Positions 1-8,900 of a stretch of DNA of 11,361 bases are shown piece by piece (position 1 is the first letter of the stretch; every line of letters starts with the position of its first letter). The stretch comes from an uncultured Actinoplanes sp. (GTDB lineage: Bacteria > Actinomycetota > Actinomycetes > Mycobacteriales > Micromonosporaceae). The translations under genes were made by a program, and so were the position numbers. Below the pieces are notes generated by a model. It searched no databases and was not told the DNA's origin. It was given only the letters and a program-made list of their open reading frames with translations. The stretch covers positions 1-11,361 of the forward strand of contig CAKUMG010000100.1 of the NCBI GenBank assembly GCA_934667465.1, written 5' to 3'.

Positions 1-254
1 AGCTCACGTCGCTCATGGGGCGGCTCCAGCCGCTCGAGAGCGCCTGGAAGGGCGCCGGCGCGGAGTCCTTCACCGCGGTGAAGCGCAGGTTCGACGAGGA
101 CATGCTCAAGCTGAACACCGCGCTGCGGCAGGTCGCTGAGGCCGTGGGCTCGGCCGGCAAGGACTACGACGTCAGCGACCAGGAGATCCAGGCCGACATC
201 AAGGCCGCCGGCGCTTCGGCCGGATCGATCACTTCGGCGCTCAAGCCGCTCTGA
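1..254 (+). CDS. WXG100 family protein, CFP-10/EsxB-like (5' end outside window)
   Basis: Small helical-hairpin protein of the type VII secretion (ESX) family; such proteins are exported as heterodimers with a second WXG100 partner. The frame is already open at base 3 (L-T-S-L before the first Met at 15), so the true start lies upstream and about 20-40 residues are missing. The visible part has the turn motif W-K-G (in SAWKGAGAESF) followed by a second long helix. After that helix comes Y-D-V-S-D, which fits the YxxxD/E export signal found at the C-terminus of CFP-10-type partners. It ends with TGA at 252-254, and the next WXG100 gene starts 13 bases later, a typical esx pair arrangement. Family assignment is firm; the exact paralogue is not. 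Confidence 0.88.
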   Translation, partial: LTSLMGRLQPLESAWKGAGAESFTAVKRRFDEDMLKLNTALRQVAEAVGSAGKDYDVSDQEIQADIKAAGASAGSITSALKPL

Positions 255-267
255 CGGGGGTAGGGAC

Positions 268-552
268 ATGATTGCTTACGACTTCAACCAGCTGGATGCG
301 GCTGCCGAAGACTGCCGCGGCGCGGTGTCGAACATGACCAGCCAGCTCGACACGCTCGAGTCGAACATCCAGCCGATGCTCGGCACCTGGGAGGGCTCGG
401 CGCGCGAGGAGTACTACCGCCGCCAGAAGGAGTGGGACCAGGCGGCTGCCGACCTGCGCGACCTGCTCACCCGGATCGAGGGCTCGCTCCGCAAGTCCTC
501 GGAGAGCATGCAGGCCCGCGAGCGCGCCAACACGGCGAAGTTCGGCGGCTGA
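268..552 (+). CDS. WXG100 family protein, ESAT-6/EsxA-like
   Basis: A 94-residue protein, the normal length for WXG100 proteins, with helix-turn-helix character. W-E-G (in GTWEGSAREEYY) lies near residue 41 at the hairpin turn, with amphipathic helices on both sides. I see no YxxxD/E signal in its C-terminal tail (ERANTAKFGG), whereas the upstream partner has one. This suggests it is the ESAT-6-like half of the dimer and the upstream protein carries the export signal. The start ATG is preceded by G-rich sequence at 256-265 that can serve as ribosome binding site. It is the last gene of its transcript: a strong hairpin follows 11 bases after the stop. Role in type VII secretion is inferred from the family. 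Confidence 0.92.
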   Translation: MIAYDFNQLDAAAEDCRGAVSNMTSQLDTLESNIQPMLGTWEGSAREEYYRRQKEWDQAAADLRDLLTRIEGSLRKSSESMQARERANTAKFGG

Positions 553-562
553 CGAAACGCCT

Positions 563-594
563 CGGAAGCCCGGTGCTGCGGCGCCGGGCTTCCG
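563..594 (+). terminator. Hairpin terminator after the WXG100 pair
   Basis: A perfect 11-bp inverted repeat (563-573 with 584-594, core GGAAGCCCGG/CCGGGCTTCC). The stem can be extended inward by about three further pairs, one of them G-T, leaving a TGCG loop. A short T-containing tail (TCGTTTC) follows. It begins 11 bases after the WXG100 stop. Its symmetry means it could also stop transcription arriving from mycP on the other strand. Confidence 0.75.
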
Positions 595-611
595 TCGTTT
601 CAGCCCGTCGC

Positions 612-757
612 GCTCTTGTCGTTTTCGCCGGTGGGCGTTCGGCTGGCCGGGCTTTTGTCGTTTCCGCCAGTGGGCGTTCGGCCGGCCGGGCGTTGTTCTC
701 GCCGGTGGGCGTTCAGCCGGCTGGCCGTTGTTCTCGCCGGTGCGCGTTTCAGGCCGT
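612..757. repeat. Minisatellite of about four 35-39 bp units between convergent genes
   Basis: The core GTGGGCGTTC occurs at 631, 670 and 705, and a variant GTGCGCGTTT at 740, giving spacings of 39, 35 and 35 bases. Each copy is flanked by a (T)TCGCCG-type left arm and a CCGGCTGGCCG-type right arm. The array fills most of the space between the WXG100 terminator and the mycP stop and slightly overlaps the mycP 3' end. It contains no credible gene. It may be a slippage-derived array or a bidirectional terminator zone. Confidence 0.75.
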
Positions 758-2050
758 CGGGCTGCCGGGGATGCGGAAGAACGCTTCCTCCGGTTCGTCC
801 GCCGCGGGTCTGGGCTCGGGCTGCGGTTCGCTGCGGGTGGGACGCCAGCGCCGACGACGCCCGTACGGGGAGAGCAGCGCGACTCCCGCAACCACGACGA
901 CCACCGCGAGCACGCCCAGCGCGACCCACAACGCCACCGCGCCCATCGTCTCCCAGCGGTCCGCCCGGGCGGCCGCCGCGGGATCCTCCGGGACGGCGGG
1001 CAGCCCCTGCGGCGCCTGCGTCTGCCCGGTGGTGAGCCGCTCGGTCACCGCCCGGTACGGGTCCACGACCCCGCGCCCGTAGCCCTGTTCCCGTCCCCCG
1101 CGGGCCGGATCGACGGTGGCGAGCAGCCGCCGCGTGACCTGCTCGGCGCTCAGCCCCGGCTCGGCCGCGCGGATCAGGGCGGCGGTCGCGCTCACCATGG
1201 GCGTCGCGAAGCTGGTGCCGTTCCAGGGCTGATGGCCGCGGACCCGGGTGGCGGCCACCACGTTGCCGCCCGGTGCGACGACGTCCACGTACGGGCCGAT
1301 CTGGGACGCGGGGAGCCGGGCGCCGGTGTCGTCGATCGCGCCGACGCCGATCACCCCGTCGTAGGCGGCCGGGTACGGCACCGGGTCGGGCCGCTCGTCC
1401 TTGTGCTGGTTGCCCGCTGCGGCGACCAAAACGGCGTCCTTGGACTGTGCGTACTCGACGGCGGCCGCCACCGCCGGCTCGTTGCGGTAGAGCGTCACCG
1501 ACAGGTTCACGACGGAGGCGCCCTCGTCGACCGCGCGCCGGATGGCGTCGGCGAACACCTCGGCGGAGACGCTCTGCCCGGACGCCTCGCCGTCCTCCAC
1601 CTCGCGCTCGGACACGCGGATCGGGAGAATCCGGGCGCCCGGCGCGATGCCGGCGAAGCCGACACCCTGCACCTGGCGGGCGGCGATGATGCTCGCCACG
1701 GCGGTGCCGTGCGAGACGCAGTCGACGTCGCCGCCGGTGCTGTTGCTGAGCATGTCGAAGCCGCGGTCGACCCGGCCCTCGAGCTGCGGGTGGGAGCCGT
1801 CGCTGCCGGAGTCGATCACCGCGACCCGGACCCCCGCGCCGGTGCTGAACGGCCACACCCGCTCGGGCGCCAGCCAGCGCTGCTGCCACGGCGTCTCGGC
1901 GATGACCGTCCCGGGATCGGACGGGCTCTGGCAGGCGGCCGGGGCAAGGCGCTGGGCGGGCCGTCCGGCGGCCGAAGCCGGTGCCGCGATTGCGGTGACC
2001 CCGACCACCATCGCCGCGGTCAGCGCCGCCGCCGTGCGTCCGGAATCCAT
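749..2050 (-). CDS. mycP: Mycosin (MycP), membrane-anchored subtilisin-like protease of type VII secretion
   Basis: A 433-residue S8-family serine protease, the usual mycosin length. I chose the start at 2050 over an upstream in-frame ATG at 2086. It is preceded by a strong GGGGAGGT ribosome binding site, and it gives a clean signal peptide (hydrophobic core to about residue 28, A-x-A-type cleavage region). The catalytic triad is D80 (VAVIDSG), H114 (VSHGTAVAS) and S280 (NGTSFATPM); the oxyanion Asn is N214 (AAAGN). C40 and C111 could form the disulfide seen in mycosins. A transmembrane segment at about 370-394 is followed by a basic Arg-rich tail, so the protease domain faces the cell-wall side. 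Mycosins are needed for ESX function and stability of the secretion complex. The gene is convergent with the WXG100 pair and divergent from the toxin operon. Confidence 0.95.
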   Translation of the reverse strand: MDSGRTAAALTAAMVVGVTAIAAPASAAGRPAQRLAPAACQSPSDPGTVIAETPWQQRWLAPERVWPFSTGAGVRVAVIDSGSDGSHPQLEGRVDRGFDMLSNSTGGDVDCVSHGTAVASIIAARQVQGVGFAGIAPGARILPIRVSEREVEDGEASGQSVSAEVFADAIRRAVDEGASVVNLSVTLYRNEPAVAAAVEYAQSKDAVLVAAAGNQHKDERPDPVPYPAAYDGVIGVGAIDDTGARLPASQIGPYVDVVAPGGNVVAATRVRGHQPWNGTSFATPMVSATAALIRAAEPGLSAEQVTRRLLATVDPARGGREQGYGRGVVDPYRAVTERLTTGQTQAPQGLPAVPEDPAAAARADRWETMGAVALWVALGVLAVVVVVAGVALLSPYGRRRRWRPTRSEPQPEPRPAADEPEEAFFRIPGSPTA

Positions 2051-2182
2051 GTGCCACCTCCCCGTACCTCGCCCTGCCGCAGGCATCGTATCCGCGTGAC
2101 CGGCCCCTCCGGGGATCCCGGAAGTCGCCGCCGTTCAGTATGGTCGACGCAACAGCACCGCAGGTCGTACGGGGGAGGTGCG
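2051..2182. promoter_or_regulatory. Divergent intergenic region, probable back-to-back promoters
   Basis: This 132-bp spacer separates mycP (minus) from the toxin operon (plus), so promoters for both should lie here. A TATGGT at 2139-2144 could be a plus-strand -10 element, and a TACGAT can be read on the minus strand near 2087-2092. Neither has a convincing -35 box. A short GC-rich near-palindrome lies around 2104-2122. Strong ribosome binding sites border both ends (GGGGGAGG at 2171-2178 on the plus strand; GGGGAGGT before mycP on the minus strand). Promoter placement is tentative. Confidence 0.35.
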
Positions 2183-2590
2183 ATGGATCTGGCGGCTATG
2201 CGCGCGCATGCCGACGAGCTGATGGCGCGGTTCGAGCGGATGCGCTCCGGGGCCGGCGACCTTCAGCAGCGGCTGAAGGCGGTCAGTGCCTCGGTCACGT
2301 CCGACGACGGTCTGGTGACCGCGACGGTCGGCCCTCGCGGCCAGGTGCTCAAGGTCGACTTCGATCCGCGAATCTATCGCCGGCCCAACTCCAAGGAACT
2401 CTCCGCGACCGTCACCGACACGATCCGCCGGGCGACCGAGAAGGCGATGGCCGAGGTCGAGACGCTGTGCCGGCCGTTCATGCCCAACGCGGAGTTCCAG
2501 GCCTACATCGACCACGACCTCGACGGCATCTTCCGGCAGCTCGACGCCGACCTGCCGCGGCCCGACGACACGAAGGGTCCCGCACGATGA
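2183..2590 (+). CDS. YbaB/EbfC-family nucleoid-associated-like protein of the ESX locus
   Basis: A 135-residue protein with the YbaB/EbfC layout: an N-terminal helix (about 1-32), a small beta-sheet (about 35-60, VTATVGPRGQVLKVDFDP) and a second long helix (about 70-97) ending in MAEVE. The G-x-V-T-A-T-V and G-x-V-L-K-V strands are typical of the family. A C-terminal extension of about 35 residues goes beyond the compact YbaB core. YbaB-like proteins recur in mycobacterial and other actinobacterial ESX loci (EspL is one); their role there may be chaperone-like or regulatory rather than general DNA binding. ATG 2183 has a GGGGGAGG ribosome binding site five bases upstream. Its stop overlaps the next start (ATGA), implying translational coupling. 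Confidence 0.82.
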   Translation: MDLAAMRAHADELMARFERMRSGAGDLQQRLKAVSASVTSDDGLVTATVGPRGQVLKVDFDPRIYRRPNSKELSATVTDTIRRATEKAMAEVETLCRPFMPNAEFQAYIDHDLDGIFRQLDADLPRPDDTKGPAR

Positions 2591-2931
2591 GCGACGCACG
2601 ATCGACCTTCCTCGACCCGGCGGGTGCCGCCGCGGGCGCGAGCCGTCTCACCGCCGCCGGGCAGACCTTGTCCGGCAGCCTGTCCCGGATCGCCGGCACC
2701 ATCGACACGCTCAACGGCAAGAAGCCCTGGGGCACCGACGACGTCGGCAAGAAGTTCAACGAGAACTACCTCGAGGCCGGTGCCGAGGCGCCCGCCGCGC
2801 TGGTCCTCAGCGCGGGCGCCCAGATCGTCGAGCGGGTGCGCCTGCTCGGCCCGGACGTCAAGTCCGCCGTCGAGGGCACGGTCGAGACCGACGATCTGGT
2901 GGCCAAGTGGTTCGGCGGCGAGCAGAAGTAA
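2587..2931 (+). CDS. EspC-like / WXG100-related type VII secretion target
   Basis: A 114-residue, mostly helical protein. An N-terminal helix (about 10-40) leads to a turn containing K-P-W-G-T-D-D-V-G, followed by KFNENYLEAG and a long second helix. This resembles the EspC/DUF2580-type ESX secretion-associated family, in which W-G marks the hairpin turn. I see no clear YxxxD/E signal. Its ATG overlaps the YbaB-like stop by four bases, and its TAA lies four bases before the GTG of the giant toxin gene, so the three genes form a tight, probably co-translated operon. By analogy with EsxE/EsxF-CpnT, it likely partners or escorts the toxin head during secretion. That role is inferred from context. 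Confidence 0.75.
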   Translation: MSDARSTFLDPAGAAAGASRLTAAGQTLSGSLSRIAGTIDTLNGKKPWGTDDVGKKFNENYLEAGAEAPAALVLSAGAQIVERVRLLGPDVKSAVEGTVETDDLVAKWFGGEQK

Positions 2932-2935
2932 CGAC

Positions 2936-5900
2936 GTGGGCATCCCCAACCCCAAGTCGACCCTCGGCGAGTACGCCTGGGTCTGGGACGCCGTGTGCTG
3001 GCTCAGCGCGGGCGAGGCCTGGCCCGAGGGAGACGAGGACCAGCTCCGCGAGCTCGCCGACGCGTGGCAGCAGTTCAGCGACGCCATCGGCGACGCCATG
3101 TCCGAGGCCGACCCGGCCGTCATGCAGATCATGCAGTCGTGGGGTGGTGGTGCCGGCGCGGCCTTCAACACCCTCTGGAACCAGCTCGGCGTCAGCCCGG
3201 ACAGCGGCCTGCCCCTGATCCAGCAGTCCGCGGCCGCGTTCGCTGCCTCCTGCGACTCCAGCGCGCAGGAGATCGAGTACGCGAAGCTGACCGTGATGAT
3301 CGCGGTCATCATTACCGTCATCTCGGTCTTCGTGGCCCTGCTGATGGCCTGGCTCGGCGGCGTCTCCGCCACGGCCATCCCCGGCATCCTCGCCGCCGGC
3401 CGGCAGGTCGTCACCACGGCGATGAGCCGGCTCATGATGATGATCGGCAAGAAGGTCATGAAGGAGGGCGCGGAGGCCGCTCTTAAGAAGGCCGCGGTCC
3501 AGGCGGGCAAGAAGAGCGTGCAGGACACGCTCAAGCGCGGCGCCAAGGGCCTCGGCAAGGAGATGGTGGAGGAGATCGGTGAAGAGCTGATCATCGACGT
3601 CGGCGCCCAGGCGATCCAGAACGCCAAGGGCACCCGCGACGGCTGGGACGGCATGCGCACCGCCCAGTCCGCGGCCGGCGGCGCGATCGGCGCGGTCATC
3701 GGCGCCCCGGTCGGCAAGGGCTTCGCCAAGGGCACCGAGTTCGCCGGCAAGCACATCCCCAAGCCGGAGATGAACTTCAAGGGCGCGGGCATCGTCACCG
3801 CCGTCGGCAACTGGGCCGGCAACAGCGTCTCCGCGGGCGCGGTCAACGCCGTCGTCTCCCCGGCCGCCAGCACCCTCACCAACCTCGCCTTCACCGGCCA
3901 GTTCACGATGCCGGGCGCCGACGACTTCCTCGGCGGCTTCGCGGGCGGCGCGGGCCGCCCCGCCCTCACCGGCGTCGGCACGGGCGCGGGCACCCTCGGC
4001 GCCAACGGCAGTCTCTACCTCGCCGGCAAGATCTCCGACGCCTTCTCGGGCGGCGGCACCATCACCGCGGACGGCCCGGGGGTCGGCACCGGCCCGGACG
4101 TCAGCGGCCTCGGCGCCGGAGCAAGCGGTGATCAAGCTGCGGGATCGGGCGGCGGCTCCTCCTCCGGTACGGGTGACAGCGGCGCATCCCCGTCGTCCGG
4201 CACAGCAGGCTCCGACTCCGGCGCGTCCAACTCCTCCTCCTCGTCCTCCTCCGGCGGCGGCTCGAACGGGGGCGGCGGTGGTGGCGGTGGCTCCGATTCC
4301 GGGGGCGCGCAGTCGTCTTCCAGCGGCGGCACGAGTTCCGGGGGCGCGCAGTCGTCCGCGGGTGGTTCTGCCGGCAACGGGTCGGACTTCGCGCTCGCGG
4401 GGGCCAACAACGGCCCGGGCACTGAGGCGGCCAGCGCGCCGGCGGCCTCGGGTGACAGCAACCAGCAGGTCCGCGGCGACGGCATCCCGAGCCCGAACCC
4501 GGTGCCAGGCTCGACCCACGTCCAGCTCGACGCCCCGGTCGCCGCACCCACCCCCGACCAGGGCTCCACAAGCGACTCCGGCACCTCAACCACGACGGAC
4601 ACCGAGGCCTCCTCGCAGCCCGCCCCCACCGCGCCCTCGCCATCCCCGAGCGACGGCAACGGCGGCTCCCCGCCGCCCGGTGGAGACACCTCGCCCGCCC
4701 CCGCGACCTCCGACGCCCCGGCCTCGACCGCCCCCGCGACCTCCGACGCCCCGGCCTCGACCGCCCCGGCGCCAGCTCAGGCCTCCCCGGCCCCCACGCC
4801 AGTTCAGGCTTCCCCGGCCCCTGCTCAGGCCTCGCCGACCCCCGCCGATCCCGGCGTACCGGTCTCCTCCTCTCCGGACAATTCGCCCACAGCGAGTGCC
4901 CCCGCGCCCGGACCCCTCTCGTCGAACCCCTCCGTCGCGAACCCGATCCCGACCACCTCACCGGCCACCGACGCAGCCGCTCCCACGGTCTCCACACCGA
5001 GCGCTCCCACAACGGACACCACGACGCCGACAGTCCTCCCCACCGGCGCCCCGGCGCTGTCCACCCCAGGCACAACCGCGTCCCCCGCACCTTCCGCCGT
5101 TTCCACCCCGAACACCGGCCCGTCGACCACCAGCCCGTCCGCCGCCGGCCCCACACCCTCCACCCCCACGTCGACCACCAGCCCCGCCCCCACCACGTCG
5201 ACGACCGCCCCAACCTCCAGCAACCCGCCGAACACAGCCGCCCCCAACCCCAGCACCACCACCCCCCGCGGCACCTCGAGCGCCCCGATCCTGGCGGGCG
5301 GCGCCACCGAGGGCCAGAAGCCCCAACCGGGCGCCGGCGGCATCCAGGTCCAACCCAGCACCGACCCCGGCACCCCGTCCCCGGGCCCCGAGGTAGGCAC
5401 CACCACCCATGCCGTCCCGGACCCCCTCGACGGCACGAGCACCCCCGCGACCGAACCCGGCACTCCTGTCCCGGCGACCGACGCATCTCCGCTCAGCGCC
5501 ACCGACCCCGGTCCCTCGGCGGCGACCGATACACCGCCGTCCGACAACGACACCCCACCGAACGACACCGACCCGGACGGCCCCGACGGCTCCACCGACC
5601 CGGAGGGCCCGGGCCCGAACAACGACCGCACCGATGTCGTCGCCGTGCCCGTCTCGAGCGGCTCGGTCGCGAACCGCAACACGATGCCGGCGGACTTCAC
5701 CCGGTCGACCGGCCGCACCGGCAACGGCACGTTCAGCTGGCAACTGGACTCCCGCCGCGTTGACGGCGACCCGAACACCGCCGAGGCGCGCGACGCACTG
5801 ATCAACGCATCCCGTGACCTGGCCGCCGCCGTGAAGCTCCACTCCGCCGATGTCAAGAAATCGCACGATGATGCGGCGACGAAGTACGACGAGGCCAAGA

Positions 5901-8900
5901 AGGAATGGAAGCGGGACCCGAAGGCCAATCCGTATCCGGGCAAGCGTCCGCAACCCCTCGTTCCCGCCAACAAGTTCGACAGCCCCATGGCGGGCGCCAT
6001 GCTGACGCGGGATGGGGACCTCCACATCCACACCAGTATGAAGGCCGACACCAGCGGCAGGGTCAAGCACGAGATCGACGTCCACCCGGAGGTCGGCAAA
6101 ATGCTCGACTCCGTCAAGACGACCTTGGAGCAGCGAGGCGTCAAGAAGGGCGCCGGTCACGGCCAGTGCGCGGAGGTGGCGCTCATCTCCGATGAGGCAT
6201 ACCGCCTGGAGGCGCGATGGGAGCAGGCCGGAAGGCCTGGCCCGCTCGATGAGTACATCAAGAACGGGCTCACCGGCTCCCAGATCTCCACCCACCAGAT
6301 CGGCTACGGAATCGACGGCAAGGCGCCCGACGAGACCCGTTACAAGCAGGGTGAATATCGGCCGGCCTGCAACTCGTGCGCGCAGCTGCTCACCGACCTC
6401 GACATCACCCATGTCGTCGACACCGATCCCGCCGATCCCCTTCCGGACAGGGACAGCGACACCGTTCCCGAGCAATCGGGCGCACTCGCCGCCGGCCGGC
6501 CTCTGGCCGACACCCGCCCCACCGGCCCTGACGGCCTGACCCCGCCGAGCGAGGCCGACCAGCAGGCGCTCGATGCCGCCGTGCCGCGCGACGCCGACGG
6601 CAACCCGGCCCGGCACCCCGACCCCCGCGACGGCGACTGGGCGGAGCGCGTCAACGACGGCGGCCCCCAGAACCCGGGCCGCGACACCAACTGCGCGGAC
6701 GTCGGCCTCTCGGTGCTCGCCACCTGGTACGGCGACCCCCAGGTGGCCGGCGCCGTGGCCCAGCAGAACGGCATCGAGGCGGCCAGCACCGCCCGCCAGC
6801 AGCAGTGGCTGGGCAGCGACTTCCAGCACCGAGGCCCCGGCACCCAGGGCCTCGACGCCGTAGCCGACCAGCTGCTCCAGTCGGGCCCCGGCTCGGCCGC
6901 CCTGATCATCTCCACCTGGACCGACGGCGGCCCGGCCCACACCTGGAACGCGGTCAACGTCGACGGCACCGTCGTCTGGATCGACGCCCAGACCCGCCAG
7001 GTCAGCGACACCGCCCCGGTCCACTCCGCCCGCGTCGACTCCACCTGGTCCATCACCCTCGACGCGAACGGCAACCCCCACACCCCGGCCACCGCCACCG
7101 ACGCGCCCCCGGCCGCCGACACCGCCTCCGACGGCACCGATCCGAGCCGGCCCGACGTCGATCTGGCCACCGCGAGCCCGGACCGAGACGGTGGCAATCC
7201 AGCGAAGGAGAGCGGCCCTCGCGGCACCGACACGCCCGTCGAGCGGGACCGTCCGGGCACGGACCCGCGGCAGGGCATCATCGCCATGCCGGCCCCGGAC
7301 AAGGCAGGCGGAAGGGCGGCCGATCCGAACGGCGACCGGGCCGGATCGGATGCCAAGACCCAGCCGATCAGCCGTGACCCCAAGATCGATCCCGCTCAGG
7401 ACCGGGGCGAGCATTTCGCTCAGCTCACCGGCGATCAGCCGCAGGTCATCGTCAGCGTGGTCGAAGCGGCCAAGGTGCAAGCCGACATCATCATGTCCGT
7501 GCTCGACGGGATCGCTGACACGATCAACCGGGAGCACGGGCAGAACGTCAAGCTGGTGGCGGAAGAGAACAGGGTCAAGACCGCCGAGTCCATCGCGCGA
7601 AAATTCCGGCTCGAGTACGAGACTCGTAAGATCAGTCTTGACACGACGCTGGAAAAGATGAACGACTTCGTTCGTTTCTCGCTGCAGGGGCCGGAGTCCG
7701 ATGCGTACGGGTCGGTCGTCTCCGATACCGTTCGGCTGCTCGGTGAGCGTGGATACGCCTTCGGTGAGCTCAAGAACTTCTGGAAGCCCGGTAATCGTTT
7801 CTTGGGGCTGAACGCCACCTTCACTACCCCGGAGGGATCCCAATTCGAGCTTCAGTTCCCGACCGAGAGCAGCAAGGCTGTCGGTAACGAGACGCATTCG
7901 CTCTACGAGACCGTCCGGGACCATGGTGCCGACGGACCCGATCGGGTCGAATCGTTCTTGGACACGTTGAAGCTCAACGTGTCGATCCTGAACTCGATGC
8001 CGGGCGGTATGGAGGGCAAGGCGTACATCACCGCTGCTCGGGACACGTCATTCTCCGCATGGCTCAGTGGGCGCCGGGAAGCGAGGGCCTTCGCTGAGTA
8101 CCTCGAGTCTCTGGCGGAGTCAAAGACGACGTTCGCCGACGAGATCCGCCGCCGCCAACTCGACGTATCGAGGGATCTGCCCGGTCTCGATCCGCAACTG
8201 ATAGAGGGTCCGCATGGAAAACCTGACGTTCGAGTACACCCTTCTGTACGACCTGGGGGACCCGGAGACGGAGCCGATCGGGGAGACGGAAGCGCCGCTG
8301 AACGTGATAGTGGTGGCGGACGTGCGCGGCCCGGTGCAGGCAGTCATCTGGGATCACCCGACGGAGACCTGGACGTTTCGCCCGGACGTGGCGGCAGCGA
8401 TCCTGTTCGCGGATCCGGGCACGAACCGGATCAAGGACGTGAGCCGGGAAACGGCGGAGCTCGAGACTCCGCGGTTCGCGACGAAGCCGCTGCCGACCGA
8501 GGCGGAGCTGACGGCGATCTGCCGGGCAGCACGCCCGGCCTGAACCCCGGCGATTCGGCGCTGCCGCCGCCGGAGGCGAGCGGAGACGCGTCGTTGCCGC
8601 CGATGGATCAGACCCGGCAGTACGGGCCGGATGCGCTGGCGCCGCTGGAGGATCCTGCGTATCAAGACGATCTCGAGCTCAGTCTGGAGCTCGACGACGG
8701 CTCGTTCGAAGTCGGCGCCGATCCCCGGACGCATCCGTACGGTGGGCTGATCAACGACGGTGGCCCACACCAGCCGGGCCGGGGCAACAACTGTCTCGAC
8801 TGCTCGCTTGCCGCCATTGCCACGTTCCACGGCGATCCGCAGGTAGCGCTGCCGCGTTGGGCAGACCTCAATCCCGACGGCAGCCTGGATCGCTCCGGCG

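Larger units (their letters stand above)
7373..8543 (+). repeat. Rel-imm cassette, copy A of a duplicated module (copy B at 10181-11357)
   Basis: Bases 7373-8543 (Rel1 and imm1) and 10181-11357 (Rel2 and imm4) are diverged direct repeats of the same two-frame module; 9641-10031 is a third copy lacking the toxin body. The imm 3' ends are the most alike: 8476-8506 and 9964-9994 are identical over 31 bases, and the first 20 of these are also found at 11287-11306. Overall divergence indicates old duplications or acquisition of related cassettes rather than recent copying. Confidence 0.8.

Noticed and set aside
612..757. CRISPR array
   Set aside because: The units are contiguous and imperfect, with no distinct unique spacers and no cas genes nearby.
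241..891. Minus-strand and alternate-frame ORFs over the WXG100 gene and minisatellite
   Set aside because: They run through the terminator and tandem repeats, give repetitive Arg-rich text and have no ribosome binding site.
749..2086. mycP starting at 2086 (445 residues)
   Set aside because: The extra 12 residues would put a polar Arg-rich stretch before the signal peptide, and the strong GGGGAGGT site is placed for the start at 2050.
4128..5396. 422-codon plus-strand frame rich in Pro and Arg
   Set aside because: This is the Ser/Thr/Pro/Gly linker read out of frame. It has no ribosome binding site and no domain.
4958..7924. Very long open frame on the minus strand (988 codons) opposite the toxin linker and domains
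   Set aside because: It is a compositional shadow: GC-rich codons of the toxin leave the opposite strand open. It gives Gly/Ala/Arg/Val-rich text with no motif, while the plus frame contains conserved catalytic motifs.
8207..8723. The toxin gene might end after Rel1, with PL2 as a separate gene
   Set aside because: There is no stop in the toxin frame anywhere in this stretch, and PL2 has no start codon with a ribosome binding site, so a separate PL2 gene is not supported.
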